DNA of 64,000 nucleotides from Temnothorax longispinosus (GCF_030848805.1 NC_092361.1:16265406-16329405); one strand, 5' to 3'. Numbered from the stretch's first letter, positions 28,479 to 41,530 are shown. The notes: generated from the letters alone by a model not told the origin. A program made the numbers and translations.

Positions 28479-28845
28479 CCAAACGTCGTGATATAGATGC
28501 ACCTTTTCCGATAATACAAATATGGTATTAATATAATGTGTAATAAATAATATTCATTTGGTGAGAAAAGCATGTATATGGAAGTGTATAATGTAATACT
28601 GTATAGGGACTAGTGGAAGATAGTTTTACGATAAAAAGATGTTGGTCTCGACAGTTCTCTTCCAAACATCGTAATGCATATAGATGTAGACTTCTTTCGA
28701 TAACACAAATATGGTATTAATGGAATGTGTAATAAATAACATTTATTTTGTGAAAAATGTGTATATTGAAGTGTAATACTGAAGGGACTAGTGTAACGAA
28801 GGTAGTTTTATGATAAAAAGAGGTTAGTCTCGACAGTTTCTGTCC
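28479..28845. repeat. Diverged tandem duplication, unit about 183 bp
   Basis: Copy 1 (about 28479-28660) and copy 2 (about 28663-28845) share in order: cgataatacaaatatggtat/cgataacacaaatatggtat, aatgtgtaataaataa, agggactagtg, gataaaaaga and gtctcgacagtt. They differ by substitutions and small indels, so the duplication is old. No coding frame runs through both copies. Confidence 0.8.
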
Positions 28846-31800
28846 TTCATTTCATATTTCGCATTTTGGAACGTAAACGAACAATTATTAGTCATGGGAA
28901 TTGTGCGCGCAATCTAGCGAATTCAATGTCGACGGTCGCAAAAATTTTCGTTCGTCATGAAAAATGGGGATGCCAGCTACATCGTTGCTTTGTGTCGAGC
29001 TTCTATGATTTGTATGGCATTCCATGGAATCAGATACCATTGTGCCTCGCCGACAAATTGCCTTTCGTAAAAAAAAAAAAAAAATGAAACGGAAAGGATT
29101 CACGCATCGTGACATACCTATTGGGATGTTTCGCGTTGAAAAAAACAAATGTATTCAAAATGGCCAATTGGTATCTACCTGCATACAAGACATTCACGCA
29201 TTTCGTCCGGTTTGCATTTTCCCTCAACATAGCGCACCTGATAAACCTTTTAAACCCGCGAACTCTCTGATTTTATTAAAAACTATGTTAATAGGTTAAT
29301 AAGTTCACGCTAATTGTCTGACTTCGAAAGCGTAGAGATCCGTATCTTCCCAGAATGACGTGAAACGATCGATAACATTAGTACAATTGCATGAAAGCAT
29401 TCTACATTATCATTTCATTTCATCGCTACACTTATATCGATACTCGTAGCCTTTTGCACGCAGAAACGCGTCCATAAAAGAAGGCACTGTGCGTAGTGCG
29501 CGAAAACTTATTCTTTCATATACATATCTACGGAGAGAATCTCGTAAGGTGAGTGAGTTATTTAATGCAAATGGAGTTGTTTCATATGGCAGGAGGGCTC
29601 GTCCTCGCGGAGTTGCGTCCGCAACGAACGACCGATTAAGGACCCGCGTGACTCCGACACTGCCGTTGCACATTTAATTCCGCGTCACGAGGAAAATTTA
29701 TGGTGACCAGCGGAGAGAAAGAGAAAGAGAGAGAGAGAGAGATAGACAGAAAGAACGGTACCTTATCGCCGGATAATCTGAGAACGTGGAACGAAGAGTG
29801 CGGTAGCCGCGGCATATAAAGCGGCCGTAGGTGCGGAGCGAGCGAGTAGGAGTAACCTTTTCGCTCAAAGATCTGTGGTGCCATCGGATGCCAACGGTTA
29901 TTCGAGTCGGAGAAGAAGCGAACCGGCCTCTTCTTCGTATATACCCGCCGCGTTGGCCGGCGTCTTCGACGTTACATAATCGCGCGTGTCCCCTTTCCCC
30001 ATCGTTCTCTCACCGCCCCGTCGCCTTCTCTCTCAATCACCACCTATGAGGCCAGCGACTACATGGGCGGAGGTGACACAAGCGTATACTCCGCGAGAGG
30101 AGAGCCGACGACGAGACTCCGCGGTGATCCGTCTTCGCTGCCTGCTTAAGACGGGGGTCGGGTCGGCGAGGTTTCGATTCCGCGACGTTCTCGCGCACGT
30201 CGCGAAGCGTGAACTTTGACAAAGTTTGTCTAACGGTACCGGTGTATTACGCGTTTTTCCCATCACTGGGTCGCATGAATGAACCGGTACCTAACGTTTT
30301 TGTTTGTACCTAATGAAGCGAGAGCTTCGAAAAGTATGGGTGAAGATACCGGATCATTTGCTTGACAAACTCGTTGTATAAATAAGAGATTATAAAACAC
30401 GCGAATGGATATAAACAATTGGACACATGGTATATTATTATTCTGCGTAAGCTGATTTCACCGTAAATTGCTTTTGTTTGCCGCGTTGACGAGCAAATAC
30501 TCGGAAACACAAAGCAAACATTTTGTAAAAGCGGAAGATCAGCCGGCACGTATTTTTGTTACATTCTTTCTTGTTTTATGTCTTCTGCTAAGAACACTTG
30601 CTTCAGTTTCATCCACGTGATCTATCCGTCACGGAACACGTTGGCTTAGCACTGCATTTCTCTTCCGCTTTCATTTTCTTGAATCAAACGGCTCGTAAGA
30701 TAATTTTTGAATTGAGGAGCCTGTGTGATTTTTATGTTACACGTTCAGATATATCTGTATCTTCCAGTCTACTTATATAAAGTTATATTAGCGGCCATTG
30801 CGTGCCGTCCGGAATAACTTTCCCTCTGAAATCCGTCGTGATGAAATCGAAGCGCACCGTGTGTGACGTCGATAAATTCAGCAATAAATGTTAATGTCTC
30901 CGAGCAGTTATATTCGTCCGACATTTCGATCATCGGGTTGTGTCGCAGTTACGTTTTAATTAACCCGCCGATCGGACGAGTCGTAAAACTGTCAGTTAGT
31001 TATAAGTTGTCGCAATATGTTTGTCTACAAGTCTCACGAGAATCTTCAAAACTTTGAATGACTTCGCACGGGTTAGCTGCGCAAAGTTTCCAAAAATTCC
31101 CCGTGTCGTTGATCCGACGTTTCTATTTCTCTCATCGTTAAAAGCCGCACCCGCGGCACTCGGGATGACGTGGTCGTAAACGTGTGCACGTTCCGCGTGT
31201 TTCGCCGCGCGTCACACGTACATAACTCACGGTGCACGGTCGTAAAGGCAACACAACGACGTCTATTAAACGCGGTCAGCGTTTCGAGAGCATCGACGCG
31301 AATCGGCGCCGATATCCGCGCGCGCGCGTCCGAAACGGATCGCCCGGAACGGAGAAAGCTTCCTGTGTCTTGCTCATTAGCCCGGCGGAGCAGAAACGCT
31401 TCTTTTTCTTTTCTTCTTTTCTTCCTCTCGCATCTCTCGTAAAGGATCATCGCGGTAATTAACGCGGCGCGTTCGTGAAACTAACGTGTTTCGTCATCAC
31501 GAGATCTTGATAGCCGTTATCGTCGAAAATCGTCGGGATCTTCAATCATCATCATCGGGAGAAGTGACACAAAGATATCGTTCTGCATTGGCACGTGAAG
31601 CCGCTCTCGCCGTATATTTATTGCACCGGCTGCGACGAAAATATCCATCGCTGTGTATTTTCCCTCAATTCTTCTGATTTTTTTTCCTCGTGAATCTCGG
31701 ACCCGCGTTTCTGTATATTTCTCCTTGTCTTAACTTGGTCGCGGTGCGCGTTTCAATTTTTAGACACGTTCCAAACGAGCGCGGGCGCGCGTGCGAGCGC

Positions 31801-32112
31801 GTATGCACGGGCACGTGCGACAAGACCCACATGGCCGGTTTCGTTTGATCGGGGTCGACGAACTGTCAACGTGTCGAACTCCACGGTGAACTTTCACGTC
31901 AGCGCGCCGGCCGCGGCGAATTCCGCGAATTGAAAATCGCCGAGGCCAGGCGGTCGCCGGCCGCGCCGCGCCGTTGCTGAAATTTCATCGTGCACGGCAA
32001 AATTCAATTACAAGAATGTGCGTGACCGGTCGGAGTAATACGAGGAATCGGACTTTCTATCCGTAACTCCTCGAGGTCCGTGAAACGAGAGCCGAAATTG
32101 ACACTCGTATAC

Positions 32113-32368
32113 CGAATTTGGTTGGACGCATCAGTCAGTGCACACTCACAGTGCACATTAAAGCCGTTGTACACTGCTTTAATCTCTAATATTTAAAGTA
32201 AAATATTTCGACTGATAAAATGCCCAATACATTTTTTATCAAATAGTACAATAAAGAATATTGAGGTTTTCGTAACTTAACCCGTTTATATTAAACATAC
32301 ACTTTACGTTGATTTGTGTACGACTTTAATGTGCACTGACTACGCACTGGTGCGTCCAACCGAATTCG
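32113..32368. mobile_element. MITE with about 55-60-bp imperfect inverted termini
   Basis: The left arm starts CGAATTTGGTTGGACGCA (32113) and runs to about 32174; the right arm (about 32316-32368) ends TGCGTCCAACCGAATTCG. Both arms carry the internal block cagtgcacattaaag and a gtacac end. The AT-rich interior (about 140 bp) has no coding capacity. A target-site duplication is not evident. It abuts a TTAA-flanked segment immediately to its right. Confidence 0.7.
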
Positions 32369-32371
32369 CTA

Positions 32372-32853
32372 TTAAGGCTCCTGGTCCCTGAGCCGAGAAC
32401 TCTGCGTTGACGGTGGCGACGCCACTCTCTCCTCTCACTCTCTCCAATGGAGAATTCTGTCTTGTGACATGTTGACAACCTATTTTGTTGTGCGTGCTAT
32501 TTCTTTATTATTTGCTCTGTGCTTGTGCTCTAACGTTTAACGTATTCGTGAAAGTCGTAAAATTGGCCGAAAAGTAAGATTTGCATGCGGAAGGAACGTT
32601 TTCACCTCCTTTCGATAGTCGTTAAACAGCTGTTTTTCCCGTATGTTTAGGCTTCGTTTTATGGCTGTTTGTTTATTGTCGAGGGAAAAGGGTAGTTTTC
32701 GGCCAATTTTGGAAGTGTTCTGAAACGATCTATAGTGATGTTTTATTGAAATGTCTTTTTATTTGAAAATGGCATGCACAACAAAATTGGGTGTTTTCCT
32801 CGCCTCGATAGTAAGAATCCAATATGGCCGCGGTGACTACCCAGGAGCCTTAA
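32372..32853. mobile_element. Possible TTAA-flanked non-autonomous element
   Basis: The segment is bounded by TTAA at 32372-32375 and 32850-32853, immediately followed inward by GGCTCCTGG on the left and its inverted copy CCAGGAGCC on the right. A TTAA target duplication is the signature of piggyBac-type transposition, but the 9-bp termini do not start with the CCY usual in that family. The 474-bp interior has no open frame of note. The inverted pair could also be chance. Confidence 0.4.
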
Positions 32854-33391
32854 TAACAAGTCTGACAATGATACGTTACATATATCACACTATTTTTTTG
32901 CCATTATATTTTTTAAATGTCGCGTTAAGATTAATATGACGGGTACAGAGGGAAAACGATCAACATATCCATCCGGAGTAATTTCGAAAAAAATGTCAAT
33001 TTTAAATTTTAAGACATCAGATGGTTTGCGTAACGTACATTATAGATTTTCAGTACTGACAGTGAATATCGGAATGTAGCCTTAGTGGTTTACTTAGCGT
33101 TTACATTGTATGTTGGACTCTGATGGGTCTTCCTCACAAGCGTGTGGACTGTAATCGTTTTTCAGCACGGTACAATTCTTTCGACCTTGTTTCCATTGAA
33201 TTATAACTGTTCTTTATCAAAATAGATAAGAATTATGAAAGTTCTTTGAAAATGCTACAAGATAGCATAATCAGATCAATTTCAATCAAAAGTGGACTTT
33301 GATCCCCTGTATTTTTCATATGTAAAAATTGTAACCGCGCTTCTACATAATATAAAAATAATAAGTGAAACAGGATATGATTCTTACAATA

Positions 33392-33597
33392 AATTAGAGA
33401 AGATGTCATTTTTAGTTGGGTTGGATCTTGATGGTCGAATAATAATATTTCCGTGCGAATTTTGTATACTTTTTCCAACATAGTAAATTTACTTAATCAT
33501 TAGTTTGTTGAGTGGGGAAAAAGTATACAGAATTTACACAAAAATATTATTAAGCTGTCAAGATCCAATCCGACCGAAAATGGCATCTTCTCTAATT
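33392..33597. mobile_element. Foldback element with about 85-bp imperfect arms
   Basis: Left arm 33392-33477 (aattagagaagatgtcattt ... gtatactttttcc) and right arm about 33515-33597 (ggaaaaagtatacag ... catcttctctaatt) pair at roughly 80 percent by eye, around a loop of about 37 bp. Outer boundaries lie in AT-rich DNA, so target duplications cannot be read. No transposase. A related diverged arm is at 20122. The frames crossing it on either strand are mirror images of the arms, not genes. Confidence 0.7.
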
Positions 33598-35976
33598 AAT
33601 TATAAAAACAACCATTGAAAAGACTATTGAAAAGCTAAAATATTACACAGCGAAGACATTGTTTCTAAAATCTGATTTTACTGCAAACAAATTACTCGAA
33701 GCAGGTAAAATGCTTTAATAAAATCAAATAAAATGCGATTATCTGAATCCGTTCGCGCGAGAGGCATTGTACGCGGTGTTCTACGACCATCTTTTATGCC
33801 ATATGGTCGGTCGACCGGCCAATCGATTCACCCCGTGGCATCTGCCAGCCGCGGAAAACGGAACAATGCATACGCCGGGGAAACTGCAGTTTCCTGACGT
33901 TTCTGACGCGCCGACGGCGCCGTTATCGCAAGGTCGCGCGCGTCGAATCCACAATCACGCGCGGCACGAACTGCGTTGTGCCAATACCGGAGTGCAGCGA
34001 AAATTAAGGCCAAAACACGTAATAACACCTCGTAACAACGCGGTCCGAATTCTTTTTTTGCGTTTCACGCGCTCGCGTGAGATTCTGGAGACTGCCGATT
34101 GAACAACGGCGCTCGAGAGCCCAGATGCAAAATATCCCCCTCGATGTTTTCGCGTTAACGAAACATTCGCGACGTGTGTAACGGCATCGGGCGAAAAATA
34201 ATCAAGCCTCGTCGGTGCGCTGCGCGTACCGACCAAATTTGCATTTAATGCGGTTACAGCGAGATTTATGGCGGCCGGTTAAGGAACAAAGTCGGTTTCG
34301 GCCGACGCTAAAGTATTCGCATAATCGACCCATGCTAACCATGTTCCATTAGAAACGCGAGAGCGTCTCGTCCGTTATGATGAACGTTGCTTGATATTGC
34401 ATTTCTTCCTTTTTGCGTCGCGCTAGTCGCGAAACCCCCGATCACCGCGGCGGAGGAGGAAAGACCTCCGCGCGCACGCACGTAGGAAAATAAAATTCTA
34501 TTGCTTCCTGTTGACTGACGAAACAACCGCGCGCGGGTTCGAATGCCATCGACGAAAATAGATCGTCATTAAAAACAGACGCCTCGTATAGGCTTACGTC
34601 CGGTGCGCCATCGCGCCACCCACCGCGGAGAAGAGCCAAGTCGATTTTACGAATCGATTTTTCGAGCAGGTCGTCGCGGTTCTCTCCTTCCTTCGACGTA
34701 CTTTCGAGAGTTCACCGACAAAGCTTACGCAAGCGTGACGAAAAATGGACGGGCCGAACGCGTCCCGAAACATCAGCCTTGAAAGGTAATGTCGGTCGGC
34801 CATCCGAGATATTTCTGTTTTGGAAGGAATTCCTTTGTCTCTCTCGACCGAATCTTCCTTCGAAACGAAAACGCGCGTCCTGTGTTGACTCGCAGTAACG
34901 TTCGATTGCGAAAGAAACGAGCGAGCCGGTCTTTTAAAAACTTTTTTGTTCCGTAACGCGCGCGTTTCGTAATAATCCAAGTCGCGACGTTAAAGGCACG
35001 CCGAGGTGTCGCGTTATTAATTATTTATATTTAGCGCACCTCACCCTTGTCCGCGGCGCGCCTTAAACCCACCGCTCGTGTACCGATATACTGCGGAATA
35101 TTAAAGAAGATAGCACACAACATGTAACATTGTTGCGCGATGTAACATCCGGCCGCGGCGCGCCCGCGCCGAGGATACGTTTCGAACTCGGGTTTCGGGT
35201 TTCACACCACACATTCTACGCGCTTTACGCATCGCGGGCAAACGATTCCTTCGTGTCGCGACAAAATGAATAACTGCGCGACGCGACGTACGGACAGATG
35301 ATACACGGGCGTTAATAAGCGCCCGTGAAAAACCGTCGCGACACGCGATAGGCGGTAACTACGAAATTACCATCCCATTTTTCTAATTATTTATTTCTGT
35401 CGTATTGTCCCGCGAACGGAAAAGTTCTATTTAACCGCGTTTTCGCTCGAAATAAAAGAATTCCTCTCGTGCAACGAGTTTATATATCGCGCGCGCACAC
35501 ATATGTATCAAGCGCAGTCTACCCCTTAACGAGAACTCGTTTCTCTCCTGATATCATCATTCGAGCCTCTATCCTCTCCCCTCCGTTCCCCGTCCCTCCT
35601 CCCCCGCTCCCTCCCTCCCTCCCTCCTCCCAGAAACAAGTCCACGCTGTAATTCTCCGGCCGTGTGCGTTTTCTCCCTTTTGTCTGGCAAGAACCGACGA
35701 GATAATTGCGAAATGATTTCGCACGCGTTAGGAATACGCGAGCGTAGAAACACCGAAGATGATATATCACGTTTTTCAAGTTTCCGTACCGGAGAGTACC
35801 CCGGGACTTTTCTCCTCTTAATTTTTTTTCTATCTGCGTCACGCGATTGCTTTATCTTACATTACGGCTCCCTAATTAACGTAATAACCCTTTCTGTTCC
35901 TCGTGTTTTATGACTCATCTACTCCGATACAGTTCACGATTCGCAATTCGTTTCTTTCGCTCGGGATACCCTTTTC

Positions 35977-35978
<2 letters not shown>

Positions 35979-36010
<32 letters not shown>
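35979..36010 (+). repeat. (GT)n microsatellite
   Basis: Sixteen GT units; a CA/GCAC-rich run follows 450 bp downstream at about 36458-36500. Confidence 0.95.
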
Positions 36011-36015
<5 letters not shown>

Positions 36016-36742
36016 AAATGTTAAGAGGTTCTTTTATCGGATGCAAATTGATTTTCGTACGGATAATCTTGATACTCCAATTTCCTAGCGTTTTTTCTCA
36101 CATTTTTATACCGTGAACTGGGGCTTACAATGGCTTCAGCAACGCCCGTCGCACGAGCCCGTTAGGCCTTAAAGCGTGAAATACCTTCCACGCGCGCACC
36201 GGCTCTGTATTTTCCTACTTCCTGTTTACGCCGCGGCCATATTTACCTCGACAACGAGAATTCGGTGTCGGTGTGTTTGTCGTCCGGGTCGCGTAACTCG
36301 CCGAGACGATACCGGGCTTGTCGCGAGCGAGAGAGAAATCGAAGAAATACGAGGCGACACTTCGTGTAAACATCGCGACGAAATCGTTGTCCTAGCACGT
36401 CTTCTCGCAACGTACGACACTTGTGTCTTGTGTTACGCGGAGGAGCGCACAAACGCGCGCGCGCACACACACATACACACACACATGCACGCACGCACGC
36501 CTCCTCGCGCGCGGCGGAGAACCATGCCCAGCTGAGCGTGGTGAAATCGCCGGCCCGCACGCGGAGAGAAGGGAGCCCTAGAAAAAGGCAGGCCTCGGTG
36601 TGAACACCGCGACGGGAGGCTGCAGTTGCGCTGCACCGTGTGCACGCATCCAATGGCGTAACTCCCGCGCACCGGTAGCCGCACCTTGCAAAATATTTAT
36701 GTATTCTCCCGCGCTTTTTTAACGCCGCCGCGTTTTTTACGC

Positions 36743-36744
<2 letters not shown>

Positions 36745-36780
<36 letters not shown>
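36745..36780 (+). repeat. (CT)n microsatellite
   Basis: About 18 CT units within a CpG-rich patch. Confidence 0.95.
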
Positions 36781-36785
<5 letters not shown>

Positions 36786-38678
36786 CTCTCGCTTGCTTAC
36801 GACCGTCGGTCACGTCTTGCTCAACGTCCGCCGCGGATCCGCCTCGCGGTAACGCGCAATCGACGGCCGATTCACTCGCTTGTACTCTTCAACTTTACGT
36901 GCGTCCTTAAACGTGGCTGGTCTCGGCAAGATCTTAATTGCCATCTGCTGCGCGAGAAACGCGCAGAAACGTCCGCGTGACTTTTAGGAGCGCCGCTATT
37001 CTCCGCGCGAGAAGACGGACAGCACTCGAGGGCTCTCTTTCCCGTCGCGATGTGGAAAATCCATGGAATCTGAGAAATGCCGAGGCAACGCGTGGGTTTC
37101 TCAGAGCGCGACAATTGAATCGGTCGTCCGCGATCGTTCCGGGAAAGAGTGTTACGCCACTGGCTCGCGTGAGCCCGAACCTCCTTTCTCGCTCAAACCT
37201 TGATCTCTTCCTCTCTCGTTTCCTTGTCTCTCTCGCTCCCGTTTCCTCTCCAGACGTTCGTGTGTACGTCGAAGAGCTCTCCTCCTCCGCCCACTCCCGT
37301 TCTCGAGAGCGTCGCGTCGCCCTTTCGTCCGACGTGTCGCGTACAGAAATACTATCGCTGTAAAAGTGTGTTAGAACACATCGTATTCCATCACGGCGGG
37401 AGACACGAAAAGTTACTCCGACGGGATCTCCACCGGGAGAGAGAGAGGCAACTTTACAACTGTGCTGTAAACCGTTATGACTGTGGCCGTTTTCAAGGGC
37501 TCGCTCGTAGTCGGCGAGGCTTATCGTTTCTCGTCGGCGATTTCTCGATCAAGAGTCGCGCTCGCCGTCTTCTTACCGTCGACGTGACCGATCATTCCAC
37601 GCGACATCGCAGGGATACCGGTCCGCCTCTTATTCGCGGTATGGCCGCCGGTATAATAATACACCGTCCTCTCCACTCGCATCCCCTTTATCTCGCGCTC
37701 TCACGACGCGCCCGACACGCAACGCGAGCACGGCGTACAAACGACACCAGCCGCTGGCTTTCTCCAGGGAGGCAGAGACGCGAACGACAAACGCCACGAT
37801 GGAATATAGGCGCGGCGGCGGCGACGGCGGCGGCGGTCGTAATATCGACTACCGTTACTTCTCGCTCTTCCGACTCCTCTTCTTCCCCGATAGAACGATC
37901 GACTATCTTTACGAGTCGCCCGACACTCCGAAGACGAAGGTTCTCTCGCGTCACTTCTCTTTCTTTTTCCGTTCATTTAAATTGTATATGTCTCGGTGAA
38001 AAAAACCCCAAGTATTCTGAATTCTGACGTGTTACTGCCTAAATCGAGAATACGTGCGAGAGAAAATCGCTGCGAATCCTAAAAATCCAATGAAGTCTGA
38101 AATCCTACAAATTTAGATATCAGAAATATTTCTAATGTTACGAACGCGACAGTTCTACCACGAATTGTCGATTGACCTAATTGTAGGTACAACAGTTGTG
38201 CTTACCTTGATGGAAAGTTATTCCTTCAGGTCGCCGTATAAGGCTTCTCCGCGGACGAAGCGGGGAAGTCGTTTTGAAAAGTTTGGGAACCACTGCTACG
38301 GAAGAATTAGACTTGTAACAGGTGCTAGGTATTTAGAAACCTGCCAGACAGGCTGCATTGTCCAGACGCTGTCTGACCCGACTCGCGGAATATTTCCGTG
38401 ATGATTTATCTTCGAGCTAAGATTACAGCATTATGTCTCCGCGTACGCATCCGCATTTAAAATCGCGGAGAAAATTTCCATATCGCTATCAACTTTGATT
38501 TAGCTGCCTGGTTAATTGAATTTATTATCGACCATCGCATCAGTTACAAAAATTATTCATGTTGCCATCGACGTCGCAGTTAAGATAAAATTCGCTTTAA
38601 ATTTTTTGTATGCCTTATACGAGGTCTCAAAATTGGCGCGAAATGACATATATATATATATATATGATTCTTTCCAAA

Positions 38679-38722
38679 TTCGCTAAGAAAAAGTTGAAAA
38701 TTTTCAACTTTTTCTTAGCGAA
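38679..38722. repeat. Perfect 44-bp palindrome without spacer
   Basis: ttcgctaagaaaaagttgaa plus aa is followed directly by its reverse complement, 22 bp per arm, centred between 38700 and 38701. It lies just after an (AT)n run at 38646-38665. No flanking duplication. It is either the inner end of a foldback element or a cruciform-prone site. Confidence 0.85.
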
Positions 38723-39722
38723 AATGTCGATAAAACATATCATTTTGTATTCCCTAATCTTATTCGCTATCTTAATAATTAATAACTTAATAAATAAAAC
38801 TCTGCTAAAGTTTACTTTAAATTAATAACTGAGATAAAAATTAGTTTATCAAAAAACGACTTCTATAACAACTTTCATTGTCTCAGTGGCTTACAATTTG
38901 GAGTGTTATTGGAATCTCGATATTTGAAAAAACCGGCTTTAAATTTTCCTAGAAACTAACGCTATACGCGCTATCCGATTTCGTGAAACCTCGTGTTCTC
39001 TTCGTTCTGCAGTTCGTGCCATCGCTCGTCACCGCGAGAGAAAAAATGCATAAGAATCGCGAACCGTCTTCGCGAAATGATAATGAGCGGCTATTCATGC
39101 GTCGTGGTACTCGCCGAGCGGAAAAATCCTGGCGGGAAACCCGACGGCGCGAGATACAGACGCGGCTGATGACGGTGGTGGTGTGGTGGTGTCTCTTTGT
39201 CGCGCGTTGGCGCAAGAGTATATGCAACGCGCGAATGTGTCTCCTACGGCCTTTCATTCTCGTCCGGTCTCCGCGTATCTGCATTAAAATAACGGCACCT
39301 CGACTATACGACACAGAAGCGGCACACTCGCCTAACGTGACTTCTCCGCCTTCGACCTCGAACCTACGCTACGCGGGGCTTCGCTCGTAGTCATTGGCTT
39401 CTCCTTTCTGCCTGGATTTAGACCGGGAAGGCTGTTGATAATTCGATGATTACGGAATAATCGCGCGATTATATTCCAAAATCGTTTATATTTTTCATGA
39501 GACGAACTGGAAAAGCAATTATTTTGCATCAATATTAAATTTTGCAAAATGCTCGATTATTTTTATTTGTTTCGTTCTCTATTACGATCTTCTTTCATCT
39601 CTTAGGGCTCACTATAGATCGTGTAAAGTGGGCTTTGTACAAATGTATTTATATAACATTCGAAAAACGTCAGTTTCGTTAAAAATTAGTGAACATTTCA
39701 ATCGCAAACACTTGATCGATCT

Positions 39723-39788
39723 GAATCAATACTTTTCGATAGAACTCTTGAAAGTGAATCAATACTTTTCGATAGAACTTTTGAAAGT
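39723..39788. repeat. 33-bp tandem repeat, two copies
   Basis: gaatcaatacttttcgatag-aac(t)cttgaaagt occurs twice head to tail (39723-39755, 39756-39788) with a single difference. It lies in AT-rich DNA and appears to be a recent slippage or duplication. Confidence 0.9.
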
Positions 39789-41389
39789 TATTTATATCTT
39801 AAAAAAAAATGTTAGATTTCTAATAAAGAATTTAATCTTAGCTGTTAATTTCGCAGAGATGATTAAGCTGTAATCAATGTCTTAATAAGCTTTCTAATAA
39901 GACTATTTCTGTCTGCACAAAATGTATTTCCAAGAAGTGCCAATGAGTAAGGCACGTGCATTGACCGCTCGCATTTATAGGTAGATATATATGTAAATAA
40001 TAAACGGTTTCGCACAGTCGGACGTTTTGTATTATCGTTGTGATTAAAACTGTAATTACAAAACACGTAATTTCGTTTGAGGAGGAAAATGAAGGAATTA
40101 AAAAGATACATAACTGCTAACATCATATTATGCGTCGGCACGTTAATTCTTGGTTGTTATTTTATTCAAATACGTTCAACGATCCTCGCATAAATTGCAT
40201 TTGCATTTCTACGTTTACCCAAGCTGCGGTAATCAAACGATTGATGACAATTGATAACACGATATCAAGACTTCTATTTCAAGAACGCATCAGAGTACTA
40301 TAATAATTTATGTCGATTTATATGAGGGATATTCCTCGTTACTAGAAACTAGGATTATCGACGTCGCAAAAACGGTTTAATTCCAAACCTGTCAAATCGG
40401 TGTTACACAGAAATAAGCGATATCAGGGACAATGCGACCGATAAGAAAGGTCAGTCTAATATAACAACGAGAGAAAGAAAGAGAGTATCAATTAAGAAAA
40501 GATTTCTCGCGAGGAAAAGAAAGAAATAACACTATAATAAAACGAATATTTCCATTCTTCCGATCGCATTCGAACTGTGTCGAATATTATCGGATCCCTG
40601 AACGAGAACGCTCGCCTAACGACAGAGCGGAACCGAGGGAACTATCGATTTTGACAGCGCAGAATGCCGAAAAATAAGCGCGAAGCGTAGAAATGGATTT
40701 AGCTCACGCATGCCGTAACTAGTCACGTCGCACACGCATCGCCACCAATCCCTTTCCCCCTCGTGCCTTCTCTCCCCTTATTCTTGCACCTGGATCACGT
40801 TGCATTGTTCGTCCCTGCCACGGGACGGACAGAAACAGAATGGCAGAAGGCCCTGAAAAAGAAGATCCGAGACAAAAGGAGCAAGAACGAGAGGAGCGAG
40901 ACCGGAGAAAGGGTCTTGGAACACAACGAGAAGGAACCGGCAGAGGTAGTAGAGAGAGGAGAGGAAAAGGAGTCCCGCGGAGGTGGACGAAGGAGGAGAG
41001 AGATGAGGGATAGGGTCGGTCGGCGGGTACGATAGGATACAGCGAGAGGGAGAGAAAGAGAGATGTTTTTCTTCCAAAGGGGACTTTTTGCGCTGGCTTT
41101 GCACGCTCGTCTCTCCTCGGCGAAGCGGCACGGACGCGACGCGCCGCGCACCGCCGCGCACCGCACCGTCGTAGAAATCGTCCCCGTGTACCCGCCGGGA
41201 GGTTTAGTGGGGGCAAACGAGTTGTCGGGTATCCCGCGCGAGAGTCGGCATGGTCGACGGTGGTGGGGTTTGGGGTACGCGGGTAGGGGCCGCGATAGGG
41301 ATGGAGAAGAGTGGTGGACCCGTGTCTGGGACGCGAGGAAGGATGTCGGAGGGGGAGGCGGATGGTGGGGCAATTTCCCTCGGCGGGGG

Positions 41390-41530
41390 AGGGGAAGGGC
41401 GTCAGCTGCGTAGTGCCGGCTGGACGACGGGACGAGGGACGGGGGGACGGGTTGGGTCGCGGGGCAGGGTAGCGGGACGGGACAGGACAGGACAGGCAGG
41501 CTGGCAGGCAGGGGGGGGAGGGAAGAGAGG
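41390..41530 (+). other. G-run-rich strand with quadruplex potential
   Basis: The + strand carries many runs of three to eight G in about 140 bp (ggacgggacgagggacgggg, gggttgggtcgcggggcagg, ggggggggaggg), which meets the usual G4 pattern several times over. It sits in the CpG-rich island 40700-41950. Frames crossing it (Gly/Arg-rich) are not genes. Confidence 0.6.

Larger units (their letters stand above)
16500..32112. other. Gene-free region with alternating CpG-rich islands and AT-rich DNA
   Basis: CpG-rich patches, judged by eye: 16540-17100, 18400-18760, 19200-20020, 21420-22270, 23560-24000, 25860-27260, 29800-30200 and 31070-32090. AT-rich DNA lies between them (17200-18380, 20080-21020, 22300-23490, 25380-25800, 28480-29400). 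The patches give long overlapping open frames on both strands (for example 25882-26463 and 26189-26668), which is what CpG-rich, stop-poor DNA produces. None contains a recognisable domain. Such islands in insects often mark promoters or enhancers; no start site can be fixed here. Confidence 0.55.

Noticed and set aside
29540..29555. Strong donor-like aaggtgagtgag as end of an upstream spen exon
   Set aside because: The frame with the required phase reads HIYGENLVR before it, unlike the HFxR end of the RRM1 first half; isolated donor-like sites are common.
37200..38027. 275-codon open frame, the longest outside spen
   Set aside because: Ser/Arg-rich translation of CpG-rich, CT-rich DNA; other frames of the same stretch are also open; no domain, no splice or start context.
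40795..41373. 192-codon minus-strand Pro/Ser-rich frame
   Set aside because: Mirror of a purine-rich + strand; composition fully explained by strand bias.
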